DNA of 64,000 bases from Lates calcarifer (GCF_001640805.2 NC_066850.1:2701549-2765548); one strand, 5' to 3'. Positions 1 through 29,228 are shown, counted from the stretch's first letter. Program-made: numbers and translations. The notes: a model not told the origin generated them from the sequence alone.

Positions 1-215
1 CACGTTTTTCATGTCTTACTATACTATGACATTTTTTCACATTTTTCGACACCTTACTATACTGACATTTTTTCACATTTTTGACACCTACTATACTATG
101 ACATTTTTCACATTTTTCGACACCTTACTATACTATGACATTTTTTCACGTTTTTTCATGTCTTACTATACTATGACATTTTTTCACGTATCTTCATGTC
201 TTACTATGCTATGCT
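1..215. repeat. AT-rich tandem repeat
   Basis: About five imperfect copies of a unit of roughly 35-45 bp that alternates a TTACTATACTATGACA core with a TTTTTTCACRTTTTT tract. The array begins at or before the window edge, so its full length is unknown. The long open frame through it simply follows the repeat. Confidence 0.85.
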
Positions 216-1490
216 ATGATCACTTTTACTGTTGCAAACTACAACTAGTAACAGATTACATTGACTATGACATCTTACTTCTGATAATGCTAATTATTTT
301 TATATTACTTCTATTAATACAGATTACTTATACATTATTTTTACATTGCAAATTACTTGAATTTTTACACTTTTCTGATACTGAATACTGAACATAAAGA
401 GTGTAATGTCAGAGCTCCATAATGGATAGTTAATGTAATGTTGTCTGTGAATTACCTTGAGGCCTCAGTCCTGGTCTCAAAGAACTTCTTCATTGCACTC
501 TGTGATTGTGGGCTACAGCTCTCTGATCGCGGACTTCCCTGTGAGTCATGGACGGTGTCTCTGATCCTCGACAGTGTCTCTCCGATCATGGACAATGTCT
601 CTGCAATCATGGACAATGTCTCAGCAAACGTGGATGGTGTCGTGGATGAGGAGACACCTAAAAGAAATCAAAGAGAAACATACACAGGAAAAAAATCAAT
701 ACACTACTACCTGTTTCTGGGTAGTGGGGACACTGTATTTGAATAAAATCCTTCTAGAGATTTTAATCATATCGACTTCAAACTCAGACAGTTTACTGTT
801 GACACATTTGTGATTAGAAGTTATCAAAAGCTTTAGTTTTCGTCAAAGTGCGTGGCCATGGTGGCACCTCAACTTTGCTGTTGCTAACACTGACATCCAG
901 GTGTCAAGCAGCCAGGTACAGCTGCAATATAATACAATATGACCACAATTAGACACACAACGATGACAACGACATGATAGACTGCTATAAACTCAGCTAA
1001 AGTGACCAGGATGGCAAAATGTTGATAAAGTGACTGTAAACAATTACAACAGTGATTTAACCTATCAGCTGCTCATTGTGTTCGCCGCTAACGCAAATGC
1101 TAACGCTAGCTAGTTTGCTCCCTAGCCTTACCTTCGTGCCACAAGTGTGTTCAGCGTCCAGCCTCTCGTGTTAGACAGAGAAGCAGCTTCAAGGCTCATT
1201 TGTCAGACTGTGTTGACTGTGTTTGCATACTATTGTTCCATTAGCGAAGGTCAGTCATTAATAATCTGTCACTGAAATGTCCGCAGCCCACAGGAGAGAG
1301 ACAGGTTCAGGGAGTGCTGATATTTGAGTTATCAAGGATAAAAATATTAAAATTAAATATCACACATATAACATTTAGTTAATATTCATATTTTAGACAA
1401 ATAAACTTGTGTGGAAATTTTAAAAAATATTGTTTATCAGCATGAGGTGGCATCTTAACTGTAATTATCTCTTCTTTTCTACCATAATAG
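216..1490. other. Unassigned region upstream of the first recognisable troponin T exon
   Basis: No exon could be assigned here. Fast troponin T genes have several very short, acidic, alternatively spliced 5' exons, and some could hide here, but no start-codon exon with an acidic run was recognised. The region does contain a 21-bp minisatellite (about 547-645), listed separately. The start codon and promoter of the gene are probably left of the window. Confidence 0.5.
547..645. repeat. 21-bp minisatellite, about 4-5 copies
   Basis: Imperfect 21-bp units of the type ATGGACAATGTCTCTGCAATC are repeated head to tail. Because 21 is a multiple of 3, the + strand frame stays open and would read as heptapeptides resembling MDNVSAI. 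I see no splice sites or homology that make it an exon. Confidence 0.7.
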
Positions 1491-4400
1491 ATGACTCCAA
1501 ACCCAAACCAAAGTAAGTCATTTTAATTTTAATTAATTCACGTTATCAAACTGGTGACAAACTGTTTAAAGTTCTTCTCATTCTAACTATGTAATGTCAT
1601 ATTTTAGGGCGTTTGCTCCGGCTATAGCTGTGCCAAAGATACCAGAGGGAGAAAAAGTCGACTTTGATGTGAGTGATTGATGCCATTGCAGCTGGACTTT
1701 TGGGGATTTTCTTAGAGAACTCTAGATGATAAGATCAATGATTTTTTTTTTCAATGTAAAAATGTGACCCTGGTGTCAACAGAGAATTAACTTGGCCTCC
1801 TACAAAGACTGGAAGAGGGATATTTTTACACTACAATTTTTGTACAGGTTAAACAGTTCGCTTTTTTTAACCTTTTGACAGAGCCAGGCTAGCTGCTCAA
1901 GTATAGCACCAAAAATATGTGTATGTGACTGCAGGACATCCAGAAGAAGCGTCAGGAGAAGGATCTGGCTGAGCTGCACTCTCTGATCGAGGCCCACTTC
2001 ATTCAGAGGAAGAAGGACGAGGAAGAGCTCATCGCCCTCGTTAATAGGATTGTAAGTCTTCCTGTAAACCGTGCTAAGATTGAGTGATGCACCACCCAAC
2101 AATTACACTGTGTGTGTTTGTGTGGGCATGAATGTGCAGGAGAAGCGTCGTGCTGAGAGGGCTGAACAGCAGAGGATCCGTACTGAGCAGGAGAAGGAGA
2201 GGCAGGCTCGTGTTGCTGTGAGTAATGGCAGTCATTTAATCTTTTTCAGGACATGACCCTGTATACAACAAATAAATGACTTGGCACCCTGTAGTTTCAC
2301 CTAGTGTCCCATATACAATTAGGGAGTCAGGCATGTGTGTGTCCTGGTGGGCAATCTTCTCTGGCCGCAGGAAGTGACAGATTCAAGCTCCTAATCAACA
2401 GTGAAGGAGTATTCTATCCGTCATATTTTGCCCTTGTTTCCTGCCTTTAAGTCGACATACTGCACTGTAAAGCCCCAGAGAAAGGCCAGTCTTCAGAATA
2501 TGAGTGTGCTGTGCCAAGTTTAGTGTTGTCACATTACATAAATTGTCCCTTGCAGCTTTAATATCAGCTCAGATGACATAGATTTGGATGAAATTTACAG
2601 CAAATCAAACGACATGTGTAATGTGAAAGGTGTCGCTCATAGTGATAAATCCACAGAGAGTTATCACCAAATTCAGTAGTACCTCTTAGATATACAGAGC
2701 GTTTTAGTGTCTTTCAGGTCGTTTTGGTTTCATGGAAAATAACTTTAATGTTTTGACTCTTATAGTGTTGTTTTTGACTAGTGCAGCAAGCTATTTTTGT
2801 CAAAAAAGCTAAAAAAACAAAACAACAACTGTGCACTGCCTGCCCAGCAATAAACTGCACACAATTAAAATTAGCAACTAGCTTGTGATGAATAGAATAA
2901 ATCAATATGAAACCCATCGTCATGGGAAACAGCAGCTACAGTAAAGATTATTTAAGTCTTTTGAAGGTGAACAGGTGTTTCTCTTCCCCCGTGTTGTACA
3001 ATCTGTACTGCAGGAAGAAAAGGAGAGGAAGGAGCAGGAGGAGGCGCGTAAGAAGCAGGATGAGGACGCCAAGAAGAAGAAAGCTCTCACAAACATGACT
3101 CAGCAGTATGGAGGCCAACAGAGGGTCAGTCATCACGCATACGCACACATGCGTTTTGAGTTTCAAAATTTGTGGCTTCTGCCTTTTTTTCTTGCTCTTT
3201 TTCATCCCGTTCTATTTCTCCCATCCAGCAAGATGGCAAGAAGGGAGCTAAGAAGCAGACAGAGAGAGAGAAGAAGAGGAAGATCCTGGCGGAGAGGAGG
3301 AAGCCTCTCAACATCGACCATCTCAACGAGGACAAACTGAAGTAAGGAGTTTTTACCAAGAGCAGTTATTATTCAGTCTTACAGCCACATTTCCAGTCTG
3401 ATGCAGGTGATTTGTTTGTGTATAAACAGCCATCAACTTCCAATTCCCTGTATCACAGTGTATTATCACTCTTGACATGGCCTTTTAGTTTTCTGTTTCT
3501 TAACTCCTCCTGGTTTTTGCTCAACAGGGACAAGGCCAATGAGCTGTGGCAGTGGCTGATGACGCTGGAGGCTGAGAAGTTTGACCTCAGCGAGAAACTG
3601 AAGAGACAGAAATATGATGTAAGTACTTGGCCTCAGGAAGTTCATGCACCGAATCCTCTGTGAAATTACATAATTTCTCCAAACTTTTAGATGCACCTGT
3701 GGAAGAACTTATCTGCTTCTAAACCAGCAGCGTCCGTTTAATGTTGACTCTGTCTGGTTAGGAAAGTTAGGAAATATTTTTAATGGAATAGTTTGACATT
3801 TGGGGGAAACACTGTTCTGTCTGAGTGATGAATCTGAAGCTACAGCTATCATAGCAGCCGGTTAGCTTAGCTTAACAAGGACTGGAAACAGTTTACAGCA
3901 CCTTAATAAAAGAGCTTTAGAGGCTTATTTTGTTACCTTTGAACAGTTTCCTGCAGTCTCCCATCTTTATGCTAAGCTAAGCTAACTGGTGGCTGACCCT
4001 GGTTATTGTACAGATATGAGAGCAGCATCAATCTCTTCATCTAATTCACAGCAAGTAAGAAAATATATTTCCTAAAATGTCTGACTATTCCTTTATCGTC
4101 TTTGCTTATAAAATAAGGCAAAAATTTGAATGTTATTCTTGCTCTAAAACGTTAGCTTAGCTACAATATATTTACAATTTAACCTGGTTTATTTATATTA
4201 ATTCGGTTCATAAGATAAAATGATTGCAAATTGATGGTACACAGCTTACAGCCCTGAGAGAGCCACAGAATACAAAAGCTGAAATGGTATGTACCACACT
4301 TCTAATGCAAGGCTGTCCTCTGGGCATCTATCTAAAATGAATGTGACCTGACTTCCAGATCAATGTGCTCCAGACCCGAATCAATGAGCAGCAGAAGTTG

Positions 4401-7027
4401 TGAGTAACTGTTAATGAGGAGTGTGAGCCTCTTGGTTGTTGTGTAGTTTTGCTGTCCGTGTGCTGAAGGGTCACAAACCGATTGTCGGGCAGCAGGAGCA
4501 CAGCTGAGCAACGCTAACAAAAGGTGAAACTGGTGGTGTGTCTTGATGAGGAAGCTTGCACAGGCTGGCATGTGGTTGTATTTAATCCAGTAAGAGAAGT
4601 CCCAAAAGTCAGATACTCTGTTGCTATAGTTACACTGTATTTACCATTCAAGTGTGCACCAGAAGCCCGAATTAATCCATAAAAATACTAGTTTTCGCAC
4701 TGTTTTTAAGATTCAAAAAAGATCCCCATGTCTCCACATCATAATTTCAACTGTCATACTTTCTTTCCAACTTTTGACAGCTATAATTTGATCTGAGTCA
4801 CATTTTGCTGTCAGTGTCTCATCCCTCACTTCTAGCTGTGAGGGACATTTTGACTGCATTTGACAACCCAAATGTCGCTATAAACATTGCAGTGCTGAGC
4901 TTCTGTGGCCTTTCCTTTAGGATTTAGTTGATTGATAGGAAGACAGGAAGACTTGAGGTGGGTTCCCTATCTGCGGATGACATTCTCTGGATGTCAGGTG
5001 AACGCGTCGTGCCCTGCTGAGCCCCTCTTTAGGACCACAACAAGGTCCGCTCTTTGGCTCAGCCGGTGTCTATCTGTCTTTTGTCTCTGCTGCTGTTTGT
5101 GTCCTTAGCCGGTCCTCCATCTTTGTCCCTTCCAACAGATCAATCTGCTCCAGGCACGCATTCAGAACCACCAGAGGTAAGTGGCAGACACCTTTGAACC
5201 ACACCTGAGATTCTGAAATCTCAGGTGTGGTTCAAACCAGTGATCAGGCTTTCCTTTTTCTTTAAAGCTACTGATGTAGTATTGAGCTGGTCCTCATTTA
5301 AAGAGCCTCGGGAAAATCACATCTTTTTTTTTATGACAAACATTCAGAAAATCTGTTTTCTAACTCATAATTTGAAATTTCATACATAGCTTTCACTGTC
5401 CTAGAACATGTTCAAACACTATCTTTATCTTCCCAGTTATTTACAGGTAAATAACACTGTAGATATAATCCTACTCCAGATCTTTGTGTTACATTATCTC
5501 CTATACCCAAGGCCTTTTAAAGTCACATCATCCTACTTCATAAACAGTGGGAATATGTGACGCAGTTTGTGTGAGCATACTGTGGATTAACATAGTGAAT
5601 ATAGTAAAAACTATTTCTAACTTTGTACAGTGCAGATCTCACCCTCCTATGGCTGTAAACAAGTAAAAAACAGTGCAGATTTTTTTACATGTTTGATAGA
5701 CAGCCATAGAGAAGATCACTGCAGTGGTAGAAATTCTTTTCAGGCATGCATGCAGTATTTGATTACTCTTTTCTTTAGCATCCTGTACTGGTTTATACTC
5801 TCCTTAATATTCTCTTTTAACTGATGTAGCAAGTCTTCTCCATTCATCTATTACTCAGCATCCCTCTTCATGCCTTCATCTAAGCAGTCTGCAAAACTTT
5901 GTGGTCCTGACCCGCAGTTATATTTGAGCTTTGAAGTTGTTAAAATAGAGAAGCTGTGTGGTGGTTTGAGCAAACTCCCCAAAACCAGACAGGCCGGATT
6001 CCCACATCAGCCATTTGTCCTGCGAGATGACAAAGCCCCAGATGCTCGATACTTTGAGCATCAGTTACAAACTGAAATGTAAATCAATCTGCACCGCCAT
6101 GCTTGGAATACAGTCTCTTGAAAAGTTTAGAACATCAAAGTTTAAGGCGGAAAGAAAGCAAGACATCTGTGTTGAATCAGCTGGTAAGTGTTTACACTCT
6201 GCTTTTCAAGTCAATTATCTGGTAGATTAAACTGTGGTTGTATCAGATCTCATGGGCAAAGGTGCCAAAAAGACAACAAAGACAGTGAATCAAAGGTAAG
6301 GCTGCTGTTGAGAGGACTCAATCTTCATTTGCCAGCTGTGTTCTCTGTGAAATCGTGTGCTCTGCCTGCTTCTAACAGCGTGATGCTTTGGTCTTTGCCC
6401 TCTTCTCTTTCATCCCTCAACTGCTGCTCACTCCCTTCTATGCCAATGTAATTTTCTTCATGAACACTACAGAGAGTGTGGGGCACTACAGAGAATATGC
6501 ATTGATGAAATGTCGTTATATTTTATTAAGGCAGCACTCTTGTACAGCAGCCTTTTAACATTTAACAATTGAGGTTTTTGGCTTCTTTTGTTAAATGAGA
6601 GAATTTTGTTAAAAAGAATTTTGCAGAAAAAACATGCCTATACTCCTCTATAGAATAATCAATTGTATGGAGACCCAAAGAGTCCAAAATTAAATACATA
6701 AGATGATGTGACAAACCCTACAAACAAAAAAATATATAATATATAATCATGAAATGTTAAATACTAATTAAAAAACATATTTATTCTATTATTTATTCTT
6801 ATAATGTCATAACAATTAATTATGAATACTTTAGGCCTCCATACCGCATCACCATACATGTTCAGAAATGCGATACTCAGCTTTAAACACACCTGAGCAA
6901 CCAAACAAAACTCTAACAATGAACCTAATAAATGTGCATTTATGCAGACACATGTAACTGTTAAACTGTTTTTGTCTGACTCTACAGCGCCAAAGGAAGA
7001 GGCAAGGCCAAGGGCAGGGTGAGATAG
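1491..7027 (+). CDS. tnnt3: Fast skeletal muscle troponin T (5' end missing)
   Basis: Troponin T anchors the troponin complex to tropomyosin on the thin filament and relays calcium control of contraction. Visible coding exons: 1491-1512, 1608-1668, 1935-2051, 2140-2217, 3014-3124, 3229-3341, 3528-3618, then either 4359-4399 or 5139-5176, then 6988-7027. All junctions are GT/AG and in phase, giving about 222 residues of the conserved part. Diagnostic segments are [12 protein letters not shown], the Lys/Glu-rich tropomyosin-binding helix with [33 protein letters not shown] and EKLKRQKYD. The RKPLNIDHL and EKLKRQKYD wording fits the fast paralogue better than cardiac or slow. The C terminus reads [12 protein letters not shown], without the usual GGRWK ending. 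The start codon and acidic N-terminal exons were not found. Which teleost duplicate (3a or 3b) this is cannot be decided here. Confidence 0.93.
3781..4096. mobile_element. MITE-like element with terminal inverted repeats, copy A
   Basis: The left end GGAATAGTTTGACATTT (from 3785) matches the inverted right end AAATGTCTGACTATTCC (to about 4091) with few mismatches. Internally there are two facing TTAGCTTAGC / GCTAAGCTAAGC blocks and a GACTGGAAACAG motif. It lies in the troponin T intron before the alternative exons. Related sequence recurs at 41440-41740 and 57099-57260. The non-coding, TIR-bounded layout suggests a non-autonomous DNA transposon. Confidence 0.7.
4359..4399 (+). other. tnnt3: Alternative troponin T exon, version 1 (41 nt)
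   Basis: Encodes [13 protein letters not shown] plus two bases (TT) of the next codon, bounded by CAG acceptor and GTGAGT donor. It has the same phase as 5139-5176 and a related sequence, so only one of the two can be used while keeping the terminal exon in frame. It matches the known mutually exclusive exon pair near the 3' end of fast troponin T genes, which changes calcium sensitivity. Confidence 0.85.
5139..5176 (+). other. tnnt3: Alternative troponin T exon, version 2 (38 nt)
   Basis: Encodes [12 protein letters not shown] plus AG, between a CAACAG acceptor and GTAAGT donor. It is one codon shorter than the partner exon but in the same phase, and joins to 6988-7027 to give ...[10 protein letters not shown] perfect inverted repeat starts 16 nt after its donor (5193-5236). 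Confidence 0.85.
5193..5236. repeat. Perfect 20-bp hairpin next to an alternative exon
   Basis: Left arm 5193-5212 and right arm 5217-5236 are exact reverse complements with a 4-nt CTGA loop. Each arm contains an E-box core (CACCTG/CAGGTG). In the pre-mRNA it would form a stable stem 16 nt downstream of the 5' splice site of troponin T alternative exon 2. Confidence 0.9.
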
Positions 7028-7320
7028 AAGAGAGCCTCAGCAGGAACTCTCTGAGGAGTCGTCTGAAAATGAGCCGCGGTGTTGAACCTGATTACATTAA
7101 TGTTCACTTTAACAAAGACGCAGCGCTGCAAGAGCTGGATGTAGATCTAAACAATAAAGAAACTTGTGCTTTTGAGTCACGTTGTGCTTGTTTGTGTGAT
7201 TTACGTTTGAATTATTTCACCTTAGAAACTAGTGGATCGTTCCTTTTCTTTCCACTAATCCCCACTGTCCCCTACATACGAATCTAAAACACTCAAGTGG
7301 CAATAAAATACCTCTATTTA
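7028..7320 (+). other. tnnt3: Troponin T 3' UTR and poly(A) signals
   Basis: Non-coding sequence after the TAG at 7025-7027. AATAAA hexamers occur at about 7154 and at 7302-7307. The second is probably the main signal, putting cleavage near 7320-7330. It faces a dnm1l AATAAA on the opposite strand at 7317-7322. Confidence 0.7.
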
Positions 7321-8212
7321 TTCTTTTTTGGGAACCATACACAGAGAACCACAGTGCACTATAAATTTCACATGTAGGCGGCGATATGTAAACATTTTAA
7401 ATGACCTACTGCAGCACGCTGCAACAGTGCTCATTACATTATCCACATACTTAAATAACACGGTAATAAATAAAGATTTTGGCAATACAGTGTCAACATG
7501 ATGGGCTCTATACAGTACAGTGTGGTGACAACAGTGCAAAAAATAAAGTGATGGAGTATGTACACAGGAAAGAGGTCTGACATTTGCTGCAAGTCAGGAG
7601 CAACATATGAACCAATCCCTGCTGTACTGTTACACTACGACTTCTGAGGTTCCATGGTTTCTAACATGACAGCTACTCCTAAATGAAAAGATTGCAGATG
7701 GGGGCCTGAATAATATTTTGGATTTTTTTAATAACCCTAGAGCCAAAAAATGTTTTCAGAATGCTTTGTGGAGCTGCCAAAATGGCATCAAAACTTTCAT
7801 TTCCACTTCACACAAAAGTCCATTTCCATACTGGTTAACCACAGTCTGTCAAAAATGAAAAGTACTTTGCCTTCAGCTGCACTCTTGACTCCTCCAGGAG
7901 CAGTGGATGGCAACTACAGTTTCTAAAAAAATCTTACCTTGAAACTTAGCTAACAAGAGGCAGTGCATTTTGATATACTCAAGACAACACCAAGCATTTT
8001 AAATAAATAACTTCAATTAACTTACATTGCTTTCAGGTAGCATGTGAGCCAAGATGATACCTACTGTACATCTGAGCAGGGATCATACCAGTGCATTTTC
8101 ATGGATGCAAATCCAAACCTTCAAGTTCAGACATGATGAGTGCGTGGAGCGTCGGTCCTTTGGGCATGGAGAGGAGACAGCAGATCAGGTTCATCCTCTC
8201 TTTGTTGACTTT
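7300..8212 (-). other. dnm1l: dnm1l 3' UTR with poly(A) signal
   Basis: Stretch between the dnm1l stop (8213-8215) and the reverse-strand AATAAA at 7317-7322, the only perfect hexamer I found in this interval on that strand. This implies a UTR of roughly 0.9 kb ending within the troponin T 3' end. No other gene is visible here. Confidence 0.65.
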
Positions 8213-18208
<9,996 letters not shown>

Positions 18209-19031
18209 ATGCTACAGTTCCTGGTTAGTTAAATGAACATTATTATGAATGATATCGACATTTGTCAGGATGCTGAGAGATGCCAGCGGAACTAGTTTAG
18301 CTAATGTATTAGCATACTGCTAACTGGCTGTCAGTTTACCGTTACTAGTAGCGAATTAAAGTTTAATGTTTTAGGAAACTCGGCTTAAAAGTTGCTGTCA
18401 ATCATCACAAAGCTAACAGTTACTTTGCTACCACGTTAAATAAACATGAAAACAAGTTAGCAGATGTTGCTTGAAGTTATGATTAGGTCAGATTTTTCGG
18501 ACATAATGACATTCCTTGTTTTTTCTTCCAGGCTGGATTCACCCTGGGGAATGTTGTGGGGATGTACCTCGCTCAAAACTACGAGGTAATTTCATCTGAT
18601 TTTGGTTTCTATCCATGAACTTTCATAATCGGGATTCAACGAGTTTGCGAAGTTACGTGCTTGTCTCACTGATCCATCTCTACCACGCCCTCCGCCGGTC
18701 AAACCAAGGGCGTCAGGAGAGGTGGACCAGGTGCTTTTCACCTCGCTAATGACCTACATCAGTTTCCATTTTATGTGATATACATTAGAAACTCTTCAGT
18801 GCACTGCTGGACAACGTAATGTTGTCCTTAAAACAGCTGCAAAAAACCCTGAATATTCAAAACTGAAGATTCAATACGGCATTGATATATTAGATTTGTT
18901 TTAGATGTATCTAATAAACAGCAACTATGTAACTGACTGTAATGCTGTTCCTTTCCAAGGTCCCCAACATAGCCAAGAAACTTGAAGCTTTTAAGAAAGA
19001 TGTGGAGGCCAAGAAGAAGCCCCCAGAGTGA
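18209..19031 (+). CDS. stmp1: Short transmembrane mitochondrial protein 1 (microprotein)
   Basis: A 46-aa protein from three exons: 18209-18223, 18532-18585 and 18960-19031 (141 nt with stop). It reads MLQFL, then AGFTLGNVVGMYLAQNYE, then VPNIAKKLEAFKKDVE with a basic tail ending KKKPPE. The vertebrate STMP1 family has the same layout: a hydrophobic segment with GFTLGNVVGMYLAQNY, then a lysine-rich helix. STMP1 locates to the inner mitochondrial membrane and has been linked to respiratory complex function and mitochondrial fission. The first-intron donor is GTTAGT, the others are standard. The divergent partner is dnm1l. Confidence 0.95.
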
Positions 19032-19836
19032 GAGAAGCAGGACCATGTTGACGGCGAGAACAGACTGACGGCAGAGAAACTATTTATTTTACAGGGTTGT
19101 GATATAATGAGTGTACATTTGACAAAAAGAGTGATAATGTAAAATATGTATGAGAATATTAACAGTGCCTGGAACAGTATTTGTTTCCTCCCTTAGTTTT
19201 ATAGGCATGTTCTTACTGTTGCCTATTGTTTGTAAGATAAATTGTGCAGAGACTGAATTTAAAGACCATTATAACAAACTAGTGGGATCACTTTATGTCC
19301 AGTGTCATGGCACTGCTGGCTGGCCTTTTCTATGGATGCACTGTGGTGTTTTAACTTACACATGACATTCATCATCTCATTACACATTAGGTGGACATAA
19401 TGTTTTCTACAATGAGTATTAATAGAGTGTGCATTTGCTCTTCTGTGTTGTATTCCATTAAATTAAAAACATTTCTCTCACAAGCTTCTCAATTGTCAAA
19501 AACAGCTGCCAAGGTTTTTATGATATTAGTGCAAACACAGTTCTGATTTAATCAGCGTACAATAAAGATACTGATAAAGAATTTTAAAGTTTTTGCCTCG
19601 TGGATTAAGTGAAGTTTTAATGGAATAATTTTGCTGTGCAGCCTTGGATTTGTGGAGGAACAAACCAGTTCAATATCACTGCACTTCATTAGTTCCAGCT
19701 CTAAAAAGCTGTATTAAATCGGGATGTGCTATTAGAAATCTTTCCAGTAGATGGTGCCATTACAGAGGTATTTAAATGTAACTATACCTTTAACCCAACA
19801 AGAAAAAAATCTCTTAGCTTTAGCAAAAATCACAAT
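19032..19836. other. 3' UTRs of stmp1 (+) and smkr1 (-)
   Basis: The two genes converge. On the + strand ATTAAA is at about 19458 and AATAAA at about 19560. On the - strand an ATTAAA equivalent lies near 19617. Transcript ends are therefore expected within about 60 bp of each other. No other gene is visible. Confidence 0.55.
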
Positions 19837-20206
19837 CTACTTTTTCTTCTTCCGTTTTGTTCCCTTCTTTTTCTTCTTTTTATTTGAACTTGGCCACCCA
19901 AAGCCTCTGAACTCCAGACAGTCCACCGCATTATGAGCAATGTAGTAGACATTCTCCATGGCTGCTGGGCTGAGGATGTCCACCTCTGTCTTGGTGGATT
20001 TGGCACTAGAGGACTTCTTTTTGGGTGTTTTTGGACTCCCGGTCTTCTTGGCGGGCCTAGAACTTTGGGACCTTGATTTCTTGGATTTGGTGGGCTTCAG
20101 AGAAAACACAAGTAGTTTACTCAGTTTGGGTTTGGTTCCTCCACAGTGACCTTATTCAACAGTTTGCACTGAACTGAGCAAAACTCAATGAATAATACTT
20201 TACCAT
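19837..20206 (-). CDS. smkr1: Small lysine-rich protein 1
   Basis: Two coding exons: exon 1 contributes only the ATG (20206-20204, then GTAAAG donor) and exon 2 runs 20094-19837, giving 86 aa. The spliced start is MPTKSKK, comparable with MPAKGKK in mammalian SMKR1. The conserved core is [31 protein letters not shown], flanked by Lys/Ser-rich tails, and the C terminus is almost all lysine. The function is unknown. Without the intron the frame would start at an upstream in-frame ATG (20109, MFSLKPTK), but the pyrimidine-rich tract before CCC at 20094 and the homologous MP start favour the split start codon. It lies beside dhx57 rather than directly beside strip2 as in human. Confidence 0.82.
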
Positions 20207-21518
20207 GGTGAAAAACGTCAAGGTGACTTCCAGGGTGATGAGAGGTTATTAACCCATCTGTAAAACAAGAGGAAATACTGTACTGTTGTAATAAGATGTA
20301 AACAAGATGTCTTTAACAGCTACACAGTAAATTTGCTTTTTACGAAACAGCTTAAGCACAAATTAAAAATACATCCATGTCTTACCAGCTCTGGACTTGG
20401 CACTGTTGTAAGTGGCATCTGAATGGCTTCAACAGGACAGTGATACCCCATTTGTTTATGTCCTGTTGTCGTAGAGACAGAATGGACTCACGCATGTATG
20501 AAGGGGTTGGCCTCCTCCACAAGCCTGTAAATTCCTTTCTTGCATTCAAAACGCAGCTAGGCTTCAAATACAACACAAAACCTAACAGGAAATTAGCAAC
20601 CTTTGGTTCGGTTAAAATGGTAAAAAGGTAGAAGCAAAGTAAAATCAACAACCAGGTTGCTCTGCTTGTTTTTATTTTTAGTGCAGTGTGCAGTGGAATT
20701 CATAATTTGTTAAGACAATAAGCTTTCAAATTCTTTGGCAACTCCCACCTGATTTAAAAAGCCCTTGCATTCACATTGTGAAAGTGGTTTTGACATCACT
20801 GTAACATTTAAATACATTCAGTAAATGTAAAACAACTGAATACCATGCAGAAGCTCTTGGATCTCTCGATCATGCATCACAAATAAATATCACAACCATA
20901 ACAAATACGCACTTACTGTGAAAATAAGAAATCCAATATGGACCCAAGAAACTTCTCAGTTGTGAGCAAGACACACACAACCTCAAATAAAAATTCACTG
21001 TATACAAATGACATCAAATTCAACAATCAATGTGTGCCAATTTACTGCACATACAGCAGTAGTACGGCATCACAGACAAAGCTTTTCTATCATTTCATTT
21101 CATACGTATCAAAATAAGACAAACTCTTAATTCCAGCAACAGCAATGCTGGAGGTTTGTGGATCACCTGCATAGAGCCATTTTTTTCTTCCAAGGCAGAA
21201 TTTGTTTTTAAAAAGCCTCTGGTGCAGCAACACAATAGTGGCTTTGTGTAAACTGATACTTATGGTAAAGTGCCAGGTGGCAGCAGGGTGGTGTGTTGAC
21301 TGTGCCTCCACCTGAGGACCTCACTTCAAGTACAATATCTGCCCAGCTGATCTGTCTTTTAACCAGTTTCAGGATTTTTCTAGTCAGTGATTTAACATAT
21401 TTAAAATGACTGTGTAGCAGTGCTGCAGGAGCAGAAAGACATTTATACTGTAGAGCTCCATGCATTTCAGCCCTTGAGGGTGACAGGAAGGGACAAAAAG
21501 GTTTCACACGGAGCAGAG
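20207..21518 (-). other. dhx57 3' UTR and smkr1 5' flank
   Basis: Downstream of the dhx57 stop (21519-21521), the first perfect AATAAA I found on the - strand is at 20671-20676, implying a UTR of about 0.85 kb ending near 20655. The remaining roughly 450 bp would be the smkr1 promoter and 5' UTR. I recognised no clear promoter motif there and no further gene. Confidence 0.5.
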
Positions 21519-29191
<7,673 letters not shown>

Positions 29192-29228
29192 GTCTCTATG
29201 AAAACATTCATGAGCAGTTTGATCATAC

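Noticed and set aside
6247..6295. Exon-like segment in the last troponin T intron (CAG before, GTAAGG after, lysine-rich)
   Set aside because: Joining it to either alternative exon throws the terminal exon out of phase, and the encoded residues do not resemble troponin T.
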